From positions 1-60,370 of the forward strand of contig VGTH01000032.1 in assembly GCA_016874755.1 (NCBI GenBank): DNA of 60,370 bases, in the 5' to 3' direction. The DNA comes from Deltaproteobacteria bacterium. GTDB lineage: Bacteria > Desulfobacterota > Binatia > UBA9968. The position numbers and the translations under genes were made by a program. Of this stretch, positions 39,302 to 48,127 are shown piece by piece. The notes under the pieces were generated by a model. It worked only from the letters and a program-made list of their open reading frames with translations. It did no database searches and was not told where the DNA came from. The first letter of the stretch is position 1, and each line of letters starts with the position of its first letter.

Positions 39302-40177
39302 TTAGATCATTCTTAGCACCAACACGCCAGCAACAACTAGGCCCGCCGCGATACCATCCCAGAATGTTACTTTTTCGATGCCCCGCAGGAACAGCTTTAC
39401 GAGAAAAAAACTGACGATGGGCTGGGCGCTCCAGATTGGCGCGGCGATCGATGCCGGTGCATGGATCAGGGCTCTGAACGTAAACGTCGAGCCAATAGCA
39501 TAAAGCACACCGGCGCTGATGAAACAAAGCAAACTTTGGGTTGGAATTGTTTGCCGCTTGAGCTCGATCTTGAGCAGACTGCCTAGCGTCAACAACAGAA
39601 CCAATCCGGTGGCATGCATGATCAGCGCGCCGAGAACCGGCGGACCGCCATAGTCGGTGCCGAATTTCTTGAGCACGGGCACCACACCGTAGCACAGCGT
39701 CGCCAGCACCGAAGTCGCGGTGAGCTTGCGTTGCGCCCTGCCGTTTTCCTTGGCTTCAGGATCGGTGACGAAGAAAACTCCTGAGACGATCAGAACCACC
39801 CCCACGAGCACGGCCCAAGATAACCGTTCATGTAAGACGGCAGCCGCCAACATTACCGTAATCAGTGGCGATGAATTATTTAGCGACTGCGCCCGGGAGG
39901 CGCCGATTTGGTCGACACTTTTGACGAACAAGGTACGGCCGAGATAGGCACCGATAACTCCCGTGCCGGCGAAGATGAGCAGAGCCTGCGTGGGAACATT
40001 CTTGGCGAAGAAATCGCCTTCGATCAGAGAGGCAACGATCAAAGTCACTAGAATCGTTGCCTGCTGCACCAAGGTGGCGGCGCTGACATTGGAATTTACC
40101 AAGCCGCGCTTGACCAACACCGGGCTGGTGCCCCAGAAAAGACCGGCGATGACAGCGTAAATGACACCGGTCTGCAT
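39302..40177 (-). CDS. EamA/DMT-superfamily transporter
   Basis: A 291-residue protein with about ten hydrophobic segments arranged as two EamA repeats (GLFWGTSPVLVKRGL in repeat 1, the Ser/Asn-rich SLNNSSPLITVML at its end, and AGVLYAIGSTFTFRALIHAPASIAAPIWSAQPIVSFFLVKLFLRG in repeat 2, given as part of the second half). DMT proteins export or import small metabolites; the substrate cannot be read from sequence. It starts four bases after the stop of the glycosylase gene, so they share a transcript. Confidence 0.88.
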   Translation of the reverse strand: MQTGVIYAVIAGLFWGTSPVLVKRGLVNSNVSAATLVQQATILVTLIVASLIEGDFFAKNVPTQALLIFAGTGVIGAYLGRTLFVKSVDQIGASRAQSLNNSSPLITVMLAAAVLHERLSWAVLVGVVLIVSGVFFVTDPEAKENGRAQRKLTATSVLATLCYGVVPVLKKFGTDYGGPPVLGALIMHATGLVLLLTLGSLLKIELKRQTIPTQSLLCFISAGVLYAIGSTFTFRALIHAPASIAAPIWSAQPIVSFFLVKLFLRGIEKVTFWDGIAAGLVVAGVLVLRMI

Positions 40178-40181
40178 CGAT

Positions 40182-40868
40182 TCACGCCGACAGCATCACG
40201 CGCGCCTGCTTGAATATCGCGTGAAACATCGGTTGGGTCAGTTTGCCGGTGAACGTGTTTTGCTGACTCGGGTGATAGGAGCAGATCAACCTCGGACCGT
40301 GCGGCAATTCGACGGCTACGCCGTGGCCGAACTTGGGTTTGGGCTTTGGCACCACGCCACCCGCCTCTTGGAACGCGCTCAAGTAGGCATCGAAAGCGAT
40401 CTTGCCGAGCACGATCACAACTCGAACCTGGCGCTTCAACAGTATCAGCTCATCGACCAAATAAGACCGGCAACGTTGAAACTCCGTGAGACTTGGCTTG
40501 TTATCCGGAGGCACGCAATGAACCGCGGCCGTGACGTAACAATCGCTAAGTTTGAGGCCATCGCCGCGATGGTCCGAATTGGGCTGATTGGCAAAACCCG
40601 CCGCATGCAGCGCACCATAAAGCCAATCGCCGCTGCGATCGCCGGTGAACATTCTGCCGGTGCGATTTCCGCCGTGGGCCGCCGGCGCGAGCCCGACAAT
40701 CAAAAGGCGTGCTTTGTCGTCGCCAAAAGCCGCTAGAGGCTTGGCCCAATAAACCTGTCCCTGATACCGCCGTGGCGGCTTTTTCGCGCAGGCCTCGCGC
40801 CAGCGTACCAGGCGGGGGCATTTACGGCAGCGGACAACTCGATCGTTAAGTTCGGCGAGACTATTCAT
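40182..40868 (-). CDS. Uracil-DNA glycosylase, family 5 (UDGb)
   Basis: The 228-residue product carries the family 5 motifs GLAPAAHGGNRTGRMFTGDRSGDWL (motif 1, with Ala where most families have an Asp or Asn) and HPSQQNTFTGKL (motif 2), plus the four Cys that bind an Fe-S cluster (CRKCPRL near the start, DCYVTAAVHC in the middle). It excises uracil, hypoxanthine or xanthine from DNA. ATG 40868 is preferred over an upstream TTG at 40898. It is the first gene of a two-gene unit with the transporter. Confidence 0.93.
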   Translation of the reverse strand: MNSLAELNDRVVRCRKCPRLVRWREACAKKPPRRYQGQVYWAKPLAAFGDDKARLLIVGLAPAAHGGNRTGRMFTGDRSGDWLYGALHAAGFANQPNSDHRGDGLKLSDCYVTAAVHCVPPDNKPSLTEFQRCRSYLVDELILLKRQVRVVIVLGKIAFDAYLSAFQEAGGVVPKPKPKFGHGVAVELPHGPRLICSYHPSQQNTFTGKLTQPMFHAIFKQARVMLSA

Positions 40869-41060
40869 GTGTTTCTGAGAAGTTTTCGAGGCTAACAAGT
40901 GTCGGCGCCATTGTCTACGGCGCGGCAGGGGTTGGCCTTGATCGGATATCCGCTACTCCGTTATGTCTATGCCTGACACGGCAACTTGTTCCGACGGCGT
41001 CTAGGCTTCGTCCCAGCACCAGGAAGGTGAAGCGAGTTCGGGATTTTTATCTACACTTGG

Positions 41061-41171
41061 TTGAACAATCGCCAGGAAGATATTCAGCGCGCCACCCGCG
41101 ACGCCAATACGATTCTCGGCATCATCGGCGCCGAACAAGACCGAATGGTCACTCGCAGTAAGCAAATCCTC
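41061..41171 (+). pseudogene. Possible relic of a Cache-type sensor gene
   Basis: About 37 codons read RATRDANTILGIIGAEQDRM followed by VTRSKQILQ, which resembles the membrane-proximal helix of double-Cache sensors (the RDA...AEQ.R...GTRQLL pattern I recall). Nothing before or after continues it, and there is no ATG. Evidence is one short match from memory. Confidence 0.3.
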
Positions 41172-41429
41172 CAGGGGGGTCTAGCGTCGGGCGTGTTAGC
41201 GTGCAAACAAATTTTTTTCTGCTATCATATAATCAATCGATGAATTGCCAGGGGATTGGGTGGCCATAAGTTGGCGCCCCTGCATCAGGCAATTGCATGC
41301 AAAGCTAGCCAGGTTATTGAAATTGTTCCTCGCAGCGTTACTCGCCTTCGGTAGAAAAACCGCCATGGCCGAGGCTTTTCGAACCCTCACGGGAAACGCA
41401 ATTGTGCGCCTCAGATTGTGGCGATTCGC

Positions 41430-41458
41430 TTGACAGAAAACCAAGAGCCGGATACTGG
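41430..41458 (+). promoter_or_regulatory. Candidate promoter of the sdh operon
   Basis: A perfect TTGACA (41430-41435) is followed after 17 bases by TACTGG (41453-41458), a weak -10. The GTG start of sdhC at 41497 has AGAAGGAAG upstream, giving a leader of about 30 bases. Confidence 0.4.
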
Positions 41459-41496
41459 AACAGAATTGATCTAGAAAATTAGAAGGAAGTAAAACC

Positions 41497-42276
41497 GTGG
41501 CAGATAAATCGCTAACGCTTGATCAATTTCGCACCCTGCGAAAAGATAACTGGTGGACCGAGCCGTTGATCGTGGTCCTTGTTTTAGGTGCCTTCGGCAT
41601 CTACGCCACCTGGGCGGCGTTTCAAAACGCCTATTACTACGCCGATCCTTATCTCTCGCCGTTCTACTCGCCTTGTGTGTCGGCCAATTGCCAACACGTC
41701 ACGCTGCCGTTGATAGGCTCCTGGTGGAATCTCTCGCCGGCGTTTTTGATTCTCTGGATTCCCGGCGGCTTCCGCGCCACCTGTTATTACTACCGCAAAG
41801 CTTATTATCGCTCGTTCTTCCAATCGCCGCCGGCTTGCGCGGTGCGCGACGCCGCCAAGGGATATAAAGGTGAGACCGGGTTTCCATTTATTCTGCAGAA
41901 CATTCATCGCTACTTCTTTTATCTATCGATCGTCATCCTGGCGTTTCTCTGGTGGGATTTTCTGCTCGCCTTCTCGTTCCCGAACGCCGCCGGCGGGCGC
42001 AGCTTTGGCATGGGACTAGGAACCATCGTTTTGGGCGTCAACGCTTTCCTGCTTACCCTGTTTTCGCTTTCGTGTAACTCCTGCCGCCATGTGTGCGGTG
42101 GTTACTTGAACCAATTCCATAAGAATCCCGGCAAGTTTAAACGCTGGACTTTCATTTCGCGCCTAAACGAGAAGCACATGGAATATGCCTGGGTCAGCCT
42201 GGTCTGGGTGGCACTGAGCGATGTTTACGTGCGACTCCTGTCGGCCGGCGTGATTTCCGATTTGAGGTTTTTCTAA
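41497..42276 (+). CDS. sdhC: Succinate dehydrogenase membrane subunit, Sdh1 type
   Basis: A 259-residue integral membrane protein with about five TMs. The segment AFGIYATWAAFQNAYYYADP and YLSPFYSPC closely recall the membrane subunit of mycobacterial Sdh1 (Rv0249c). It should bind quinone, with conserved His and Cys residues (LSCNSCRHVCGGYL) near the end. GTG start at 41497 with AAGGAAG seven bases upstream. Its stop overlaps the sdhA start by one base (TAATG), so it is the first gene of a coupled sdhCAB operon. Confidence 0.85.
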   Translation: MADKSLTLDQFRTLRKDNWWTEPLIVVLVLGAFGIYATWAAFQNAYYYADPYLSPFYSPCVSANCQHVTLPLIGSWWNLSPAFLILWIPGGFRATCYYYRKAYYRSFFQSPPACAVRDAAKGYKGETGFPFILQNIHRYFFYLSIVILAFLWWDFLLAFSFPNAAGGRSFGMGLGTIVLGVNAFLLTLFSLSCNSCRHVCGGYLNQFHKNPGKFKRWTFISRLNEKHMEYAWVSLVWVALSDVYVRLLSAGVISDLRFF

Positions 42277-44072
42277 TGGCGGATAAATACGAAACTCACG
42301 ATTACGATGTCGTTGTCATCGGCGCCGGCGGCGCCGGTTTGCGGGCGGCCATCGAAGCGTCGGCCCAGGGCGTCAAGACGGCGCTGGTTTGTAAATCGCT
42401 GCTCGGTAAAGCCCACACCGTCATGGCTGAGGGCGGCATTGCGGCCGCCATGGGCAACGTCTATCCGGAAGACAACTGGAAAGTTCACTTCCGCGACACC
42501 ATGCGCGGCGGCAAGCTGTTGAACAACTGGCGCATGGCGCAGATCCACGCCCAGGAGGCGCCCGACCGGGTTTTGGAATTGGAAGAATGGGGCGCGCTGT
42601 TCGACCGTACCAAAGAAGGCTTGATCCTACAGCGTGACTTCGGCGGCCATCGCTACGCGCGCCTGGCCCACGTTGGCGACCGCACCGGCTTGGAAATGAT
42701 TCGCACGCTACAGCAGCATGCCGTCCATCGCGGCATCGACGTGTATATGGAGTGCAACCTGCAGCGTTTGCTGACCGATGGCGGCCGCGTCAGCGGCGCC
42801 TTCGGCTACTGGCGCGAGAGCGGCAAGTTCATTCTATTCAAATGCAAGGCCGTGGTGCTCGCCACCGGCGGCGGCGGCAAAGCTTGGAAAGTCACTTCAA
42901 ATTCCTGGGAATACACCGGCGATGGCGTCACCATGGCGGCCGACGTCGGCGCCGATTTGATGGACATGGAGTTCATGCAGTTCCACCCCACTGGCATGGT
43001 ATGGCCGCCCAGTGTGCGCGGCATTCTGGTCACCGAAGGCGTGCGCGGCGACGGCGGCACCTTAAAGAACACCGCCGGCGAGCGCTTCATGTTCAACTAC
43101 ATTCCGGACTTCTTCAAAGCGGAAACTGCTGAAACCATCGAAGAAGCCGAACGTTGGTACGACGACAAGCGCAACAACCGGCGCACGCCGGATTTGCTGC
43201 CGCGCGACGAAGTGGCGCGCGCGATCAACTCAGAAGTCAAAGCCGGCCGCGGCACACCCCATGGCGGGGTCTTCCTCGACATCGCGTCGCGCCGCCCCGC
43301 CGATTACATCCAAAAACGCTTGCCGTCGATGTATCACCAGTTCAAAGAGCTGGCTGACGTCGACATCACCAAAGAGCCGATGGAAGTCGGCCCGACTTGT
43401 CACTATGCGATGGGCGGTGTGCGCGTCAATGCCGACACCACGGCGACGACGTTCCCGGGACTATTCGCCGCCGGCGAAGTGGCCGCCGGACTGCACGGCG
43501 CCAATCGGTTGGGCGGCAACTCGCTCTCCGACCTGCTGGTTTTCGGCCGGCGCGCGGGCCTTCATGCCGCCGAGTACGCCAAGAAAGCGGGCGCGGTGAA
43601 GGTCGACGATGCGATGGTGGAAAATCATGCCAAGACCATGCTCGCGCCGTTTGAGTCCAAGGGCAACGAAAACCCCTACAGCATCCATGCCGATTTGCAG
43701 CAATGCTGCCAGGACCTAGTTGGCATCATTCGGGTCGAAGCGGAATTGAAGCAAGCCTTGGACACGATTCAACGATTGAAAGCACGCGCCCACAACGTTC
43801 ACATCGAAGGTAATCGACATTACAACCCGGGCTGGCATTTGGCCCTTGATCTCCATTCGCTGCTAACCTTCGCCGAGGCGGCCACCACGGCGGCCATCGA
43901 GCGCAAGGAAAGCCGCGGCGGCCACACTCGCGACGACTACCCCAACACCGATGCTAAATACGCCAAGGTCAACATTGTCCAACGGCTAAAAGGCGGCAAG
44001 ATGGAGCTGTTTCAAGAGCCTCTTCCAGAAATGCCGGACGAACTAAAAGCACTGCTTGAGGAGAAGAAGTAA
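42276..44072 (+). CDS. sdhA: Succinate dehydrogenase / fumarate reductase flavoprotein subunit
   Basis: The 598-residue flavoprotein has the dinucleotide fold VVIGAGGAGLRAAIEA, the covalent-FAD His motif AHTVMAEGGIAAA, active-site blocks QFHPTGMVWPPSVRGILVTE and GPTCHYAMGGV, and the C-terminal Arg-rich segment SRGGHTRDDYP. It oxidises succinate to fumarate and passes electrons to SdhB. It is coupled on both sides by TAATG overlaps. The order C-A-B matches Sdh1 of actinobacteria rather than the four-subunit proteobacterial enzyme. Confidence 0.96.
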   Translation: MADKYETHDYDVVVIGAGGAGLRAAIEASAQGVKTALVCKSLLGKAHTVMAEGGIAAAMGNVYPEDNWKVHFRDTMRGGKLLNNWRMAQIHAQEAPDRVLELEEWGALFDRTKEGLILQRDFGGHRYARLAHVGDRTGLEMIRTLQQHAVHRGIDVYMECNLQRLLTDGGRVSGAFGYWRESGKFILFKCKAVVLATGGGGKAWKVTSNSWEYTGDGVTMAADVGADLMDMEFMQFHPTGMVWPPSVRGILVTEGVRGDGGTLKNTAGERFMFNYIPDFFKAETAETIEEAERWYDDKRNNRRTPDLLPRDEVARAINSEVKAGRGTPHGGVFLDIASRRPADYIQKRLPSMYHQFKELADVDITKEPMEVGPTCHYAMGGVRVNADTTATTFPGLFAAGEVAAGLHGANRLGGNSLSDLLVFGRRAGLHAAEYAKKAGAVKVDDAMVENHAKTMLAPFESKGNENPYSIHADLQQCCQDLVGIIRVEAELKQALDTIQRLKARAHNVHIEGNRHYNPGWHLALDLHSLLTFAEAATTAAIERKESRGGHTRDDYPNTDAKYAKVNIVQRLKGGKMELFQEPLPEMPDELKALLEEKK

Positions 44073-44827
44073 TGGCTGAACAACAAGTCCATATGCGGGT
44101 GTGGCGCGGCGACGCGAGCGGCGGCGAGTTTAAGGACTACCATCTGGCCGTCGGCGAAGGCCAAGTCGTGCTTGACGTCATCCATGCCATCCAGGCGCAG
44201 CAAGCCGGCGACCTGGCGGTGCGCTGGAACTGCAAAGCCGGCAAATGCGGCTCATGCAGCGCCGAAGTCAATGGCAAGCCGCGGCTTATGTGCATGACGC
44301 GCATGAACACCTTCGAGCCGGGGGCAACCATCACCGTCTCGCCGATGCGAACCTTTCCGATCATTCGCGATCTGGTCACCGACGTTTCCTACAACTTTCA
44401 AAAGGCCAAAGAGATTCCGGCCTTCAAGCCCAAAGCGAAAGAATCCGATGGCACACGTCGAATGTTTCAGGAAGACATCGACCGGGTTCAAGAATTTCAC
44501 AAATGCATTGAGTGCTTTCTCTGCCAGAACGTCTGCCACGTCATCCGCGACCATGAAGACAACAAGCCGGCTTTCTCCGGGCCGCGCTTCTTCGTGCGCT
44601 TGGCATCGCTGGAGATGCACCCCCTCGACAGCAACGATCGCATGGAGTTGATCAAGGCCAAGGCGGGTCTCGGCTATTGTAATATTACCAAGTGCTGCAC
44701 CGAGGTCTGCCCCGAGCACATTCACATCACCGACAATGCGATTATTCCGCTGAAAGAGCGCGTGGTGGATCGTTTTTACGATCCGATCGCCAAGTTGATG
44801 GGGCTATTTTCGAGCAAAAACAAATAG
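44072..44827 (+). CDS. sdhB: Succinate dehydrogenase iron-sulfur subunit
   Basis: The 251-residue subunit has the [2Fe-2S] motif CKAGKCGSCSAEVNGKPRLMC, the [4Fe-4S] motif CIECFLCQNVC and the third-cluster motif CNITKCCTEVCPEHI. It carries electrons from the flavin to quinone. It overlaps sdhA by TAATG and ends the operon, before the repeat and hairpin at 44829-44946. Confidence 0.96.
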   Translation: MAEQQVHMRVWRGDASGGEFKDYHLAVGEGQVVLDVIHAIQAQQAGDLAVRWNCKAGKCGSCSAEVNGKPRLMCMTRMNTFEPGATITVSPMRTFPIIRDLVTDVSYNFQKAKEIPAFKPKAKESDGTRRMFQEDIDRVQEFHKCIECFLCQNVCHVIRDHEDNKPAFSGPRFFVRLASLEMHPLDSNDRMELIKAKAGLGYCNITKCCTEVCPEHIHITDNAIIPLKERVVDRFYDPIAKLMGLFSSKNK

Positions 44828-44828
44828 G

Positions 44829-44920
44829 ATTCCAGATTCAAAATTACACATTCCAGATTGTTCAACACCTGACATGTGCGTTGTGCGCAATCTGGAATTT
44901 TGAATCTGCAATCTGGAATT
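44829..44920. repeat. Imperfect palindrome of ATTCCAGATTC type
   Basis: ATTCCAGATTCAAAATT on the left faces AATCTGGAATTTTGAATCTG on the right around a GTTCAACACC-type centre, forming a long imperfect hairpin between two convergent transcription units. It resembles other dispersed spacer repeats of the window, but only one copy is here. Confidence 0.5.
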
Positions 44921-44921
44921 T

Positions 44922-44946
44922 AAGCTTCTCGCAAAGCGAGAAGCTT
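44922..44946. terminator. Bidirectional hairpin, overlapping the pilU-like stop codon
   Basis: AAGCTTCTCG (44922-44931) and CGAGAAGCTT (44937-44946) form a perfect 10-bp stem with a 5-base loop between the convergent sdhB and PilU-like genes. The stop of the minus-strand gene (TAA, 44947-44945) lies inside the stem. A-rich or T-rich flanks exist but no long U-tract. Confidence 0.5.
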
Positions 44947-46120
44947 AATAAGTGCGAATCCTGAACGCCGACCCCTTCGACGCATCGGCGCCGTTTAACG
45001 CATTCTTCGGCAACTCCGTGTCCGCGCCGTTGGCAGGCGCATCTTCTTCCAGAGTCAATCCGGCAAGCTTGATCTTCAAGCGCAGGTTGTTGGCGCTGTC
45101 GGCGTTGGCGAGGGCTTCTTCCAAGCCAATTTTCCCGTCCCGGTACAGTGTAAAGAGCGCTTGGTCGAAGGTTTGACAACCTTCGTGAATACCCTGCTCC
45201 ATCGCTCCCTTAAGCTCATCCACTTCACCCTTTTTAATCAAATCTTTGACAAATGGCGTGTCGACCAAGACTTCAACCGCAGGCACGCGGCCGCCGTTGA
45301 CGCTGGGCATCAGCCGCTGGGCGATGATCGCACGCAAGTTGAGCGATAGCTGCAGGAGCACCTGCGCATGTTTGAGGGGCGGAAAAAAGTTCAAGATACG
45401 CTCGAAGGATTGGTTAGCGTTGGTCGAATGGAGCGTGCCCAAACACAGGTGGCCGGTATCGGCAAAGGTAATCGCCGCTTCCATATTCTCCGCGTGGCGA
45501 ATTTCACCGATCAGAATGACATCCGGCGCTTGGCGCAACGCGTTGGTCAGGGCGCTCTCGAAGGATTGGGTATCAAAGCCCACCTCGCGCTGGGTCACGA
45601 TCGATTTCTTGTGACGATGGACATACTCGATCGGGTCTTCGATGGTCAGGATATGGCCGGATTGATTGGTATTACGATGATCGATCATTGCGGCTAACGA
45701 GGTCGATTTACCGGAACCGGTGCCGCCCACCACCAGGATCAAGCCCCGTTTGAGCAGCGAAATATCTTTCAGCACCTGCGGCACGCCCAGGGATTCCAAA
45801 TCGGGGATCTCGACCGTAATGCGGCGAATCACCAGGCCGATGGAGCCGCGCTGGCGAAAAACATTGACGCGAAAACGGCTGACGTTGGGCAACGCGATGG
45901 CGAGGTTCAGTTCGTTATGGCTATTAAACTCTTTCAATTGCTCGTCACTGACGAACGTCTTGACGAGCTCTTCCAAGTCCTTGGGCTTAAGACCTTCTCC
46001 GGCTCCCTCTTCAAGAGAGCCATTAACACGGAACATCGGCGGCCGCGCGACCGTAAGATAAAGGTCCGAGGCGTTGCGCCCGAGCATTTCCGTGCAGAGA
46101 TCGTAGACGTCGACGCTCAC
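44945..46120 (-). CDS. PilU-like twitching ATPase
   Basis: A 391-residue type IV pilus ATPase with Walker A GGTGSGKST, Asp box ILTIEDPIEYVHRHKKSIVTQREVG, Walker B DVILIGEIRHAENME and a His box GHLCLGTLHSTNANQSFERI. The C-terminus is extended by about 50 residues (low complexity). It begins with GTG 46120, two bases after the stop of the pilT-like gene. PilT/PilU pairs power pilus retraction, with PilU the auxiliary motor. No pilin genes are in this window. Confidence 0.87.
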   Translation of the reverse strand: MSVDVYDLCTEMLGRNASDLYLTVARPPMFRVNGSLEEGAGEGLKPKDLEELVKTFVSDEQLKEFNSHNELNLAIALPNVSRFRVNVFRQRGSIGLVIRRITVEIPDLESLGVPQVLKDISLLKRGLILVVGGTGSGKSTSLAAMIDHRNTNQSGHILTIEDPIEYVHRHKKSIVTQREVGFDTQSFESALTNALRQAPDVILIGEIRHAENMEAAITFADTGHLCLGTLHSTNANQSFERILNFFPPLKHAQVLLQLSLNLRAIIAQRLMPSVNGGRVPAVEVLVDTPFVKDLIKKGEVDELKGAMEQGIHEGCQTFDQALFTLYRDGKIGLEEALANADSANNLRLKIKLAGLTLEEDAPANGADTELPKNALNGADASKGSAFRIRTY

Positions 46121-46121
46121 G

Positions 46122-47198
46122 TTAGCCTCCGATGCGGCCCGCCACCGCCCCCGCTGGCGCCGCGCCGAACAGGTTCGGCGTCATGCTTTTCAACTGGGCC
46201 TCTTCGCGGCTAATGATGCCGCGGCCGGCGAGTGCCATGAGCGCCATGTCCATGGTCTGCATGCCGTCTTTTTGACTGACCTGCATGGTGCCAGGTGTCT
46301 GGTGAATTTTACCTTCGCGGACCAAGTTACGAATGGCGGTCGTGCCGGTCATGATTTCCAAGGCGGCCACACGCCCGCCGCCTTTCTTTTTACAAAGTGT
46401 CTGGGTAATAACTGCCTCCACCGACTCGGCGAACTGCGCGCGTATCTGCGCCTGCTGGCCCGATGGGAAAACGTCGATGATACGGTCGACGGTTTTGGGC
46501 GCGCTCGATGTATGCAGCGTGCCAAACACCAGGTGGCCGGTCTCGGCGGCGGTGAGCGCCAATTGAATAGTTTCGAGATCGCGCATTTCGCCGACCAGAA
46601 TGATGTCCGGGTCTTCGCGCAACGCCGCGCGCAACGCATTGGCGAAACTGAAAGTGTGCGGCCCCAACTCGCGCTGGTTGACCAGACACTTTTTCGACTG
46701 ATGGACAAATTCGACGGGATCTTCGATCGTTAGAATATGTCCTTCGAAGTCGTTGTTGAGATGGTCCACCATGCCCGCCAGCGTCGTCGATTTACCGGAG
46801 CCGGTTGGGCCGGTCACGAGGATGAGTCCCTTTTCTTTGTCGCACAGTTGCCGGAGTATTGGCGGCATGCCCAACTCATCGAGGGTTTGAATCTTGGTGG
46901 GAATGGTTCGAAAGACGGCGCCCTCGCCTTTGCGCTGCAGAAAGACGTTGACACGAAAACGGGCGACGGGTCCGAGCTCGAATGAGAAGTCGCATTCATG
47001 GGTTTCTTCGAAGATTTTGCGCTGACCGTCGCTCATGATGTCGTAGACCAAAGCGTGCACCGCTTCGCGCTCCATGGGTGGGTGGTCGAGCTTTTTCAGA
47101 TCGCCGTGGATGCGGATCATCGGCGGCTCGCCAGAGCTCAGATGACAGTCGGAAGCGTTCTGTTCGACGGCAAACGCCAATAGTTGGGTTATATCCAC
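46122..47198 (-). CDS. pilT: PilT-like twitching ATPase
   Basis: The 358-residue PilT has Walker A GPTGSGKST, Asp box ILTIEDPVEFVHQSKKCLVNQRELG, Walker B DIILVGEMRDLET and His box GHLVFGTLHTSSAPKTVDRI, the Thr-Leu-His arrangement of retraction ATPases. The GTG start at 47198 has GAGGGG six bases upstream, so the longer frame to 47255 is excluded. It is the first gene of a two-gene unit with the PilU-like ATPase. Confidence 0.9.
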   Translation of the reverse strand: MDITQLLAFAVEQNASDCHLSSGEPPMIRIHGDLKKLDHPPMEREAVHALVYDIMSDGQRKIFEETHECDFSFELGPVARFRVNVFLQRKGEGAVFRTIPTKIQTLDELGMPPILRQLCDKEKGLILVTGPTGSGKSTTLAGMVDHLNNDFEGHILTIEDPVEFVHQSKKCLVNQRELGPHTFSFANALRAALREDPDIILVGEMRDLETIQLALTAAETGHLVFGTLHTSSAPKTVDRIIDVFPSGQQAQIRAQFAESVEAVITQTLCKKKGGGRVAALEIMTGTTAIRNLVREGKIHQTPGTMQVSQKDGMQTMDMALMALAGRGIISREEAQLKSMTPNLFGAAPAGAVAGRIGG

Positions 47199-47337
47199 GC
47201 TTTGCCCCTCAGTATGAGTTCTTCTCAAAGCAATGCATCGGCACAGGTAGCGCAAACTAAAAGCTAAGCTGCAAAAATCTCGTCATCGCGGGAAGTTTCT
47301 TGCCTTTTCGGGTGAAAGCCGTTAACTAGGGCTACAA

Positions 47338-48108
47338 ATGACAAACCGAGTTGCCATCGTGACCGGCGGCGGTACAGGTATCGGCAAAGCCATCGCCGCC
47401 TCGCTGGCGCGCAGCCGCGCCAAAGTAGCCATCACCTCGCGCAACGTTAAACATCTGGACAGCGCCACGGCGGAGCTCGCCGCGAAAAACTTGACGGTCG
47501 TCCCGGTGCAAATGGACGTGCGCAAGAAAGCCGACGTGGAGCGCGCGGTCGCACACATCGTCAGCCAATGGGGGGCGATTCACATCCTCGTCAACAACGC
47601 CGGCATCTCAGGATTGAGCCTCATCGACGATGCCGACGACAGCCGTTGGCTCGACATTGTCGACACCAATTTGAACGGCATGTATCTAATCACCAAGGCA
47701 GCGCTGCGCCACATGCCGGACCATCAAGGCGGCCGCGTGATTAATATTTCGTCGGTGCTGGGCAAATTCGGCGTGCCCGGCTACACGGCCTACTGCACCA
47801 CGAAGCATGGCATGATCGGTTTTACCCGGGCGCTTGCCCTGGAAGTGGTCGGCCGCGGCATCACCGTCAACACGGTTTGTCCTGGGTGGGTCGACACTGA
47901 AATGGCGACCCTCGGCATCAACGAAACGGCTGCCCTGCAGGGCATCACAGCGGAACAATTCAAAGCCCAGGCCGTCGCCAATGTGCCGATCAAACGCTTT
48001 CTCGAAGCCGAGGAGATCGCTGAGATGGTCGCCTACCTCGCCTCGGACATGGCCAAGGGCATCACCGGACAAGCCGTGAACGTGTGCGGCGGTCAGACCA
48101 TGGTTTAA
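47338..48108 (+). CDS. Short-chain dehydrogenase/reductase
   Basis: The 256-residue SDR has the NAD(P) motif TGGGTGIGKAIA, NNAG, catalytic NISS and YTAYCTTK (YxxxK), with a PGWVDTE C-terminal substrate region and a final NVCGGQTMV typical of FabG-like enzymes. It reduces a ketone or oxidises an alcohol; the substrate is unknown. Nineteen bases separate it from the aldehyde dehydrogenase gene. Confidence 0.93.
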   Translation: MTNRVAIVTGGGTGIGKAIAASLARSRAKVAITSRNVKHLDSATAELAAKNLTVVPVQMDVRKKADVERAVAHIVSQWGAIHILVNNAGISGLSLIDDADDSRWLDIVDTNLNGMYLITKAALRHMPDHQGGRVINISSVLGKFGVPGYTAYCTTKHGMIGFTRALALEVVGRGITVNTVCPGWVDTEMATLGINETAALQGITAEQFKAQAVANVPIKRFLEAEEIAEMVAYLASDMAKGITGQAVNVCGGQTMV

Positions 48109-48127
48109 ACCTACTTCTCCATCCGCA

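Larger units (their letters stand above)
40869..41496. other. Spacer between udg and sdhC, without an intact gene
   Basis: No full-length gene is seen. The stretch at 41061-41171 looks like a sensor-protein relic. Position 41228-41233 is a TATAAT box without a good -35, and TTGCATGCAA near 41292 is a 10-bp palindrome. A TTGACA-type promoter for the sdh genes lies at 41430-41458. Confidence 0.4.

Noticed and set aside
39240-39695. N-terminal extension of the FAD/Fe-S oxidase
   Set aside because: The open frame runs into the transporter gene and shows no homology; ATG 39239 fits the family.
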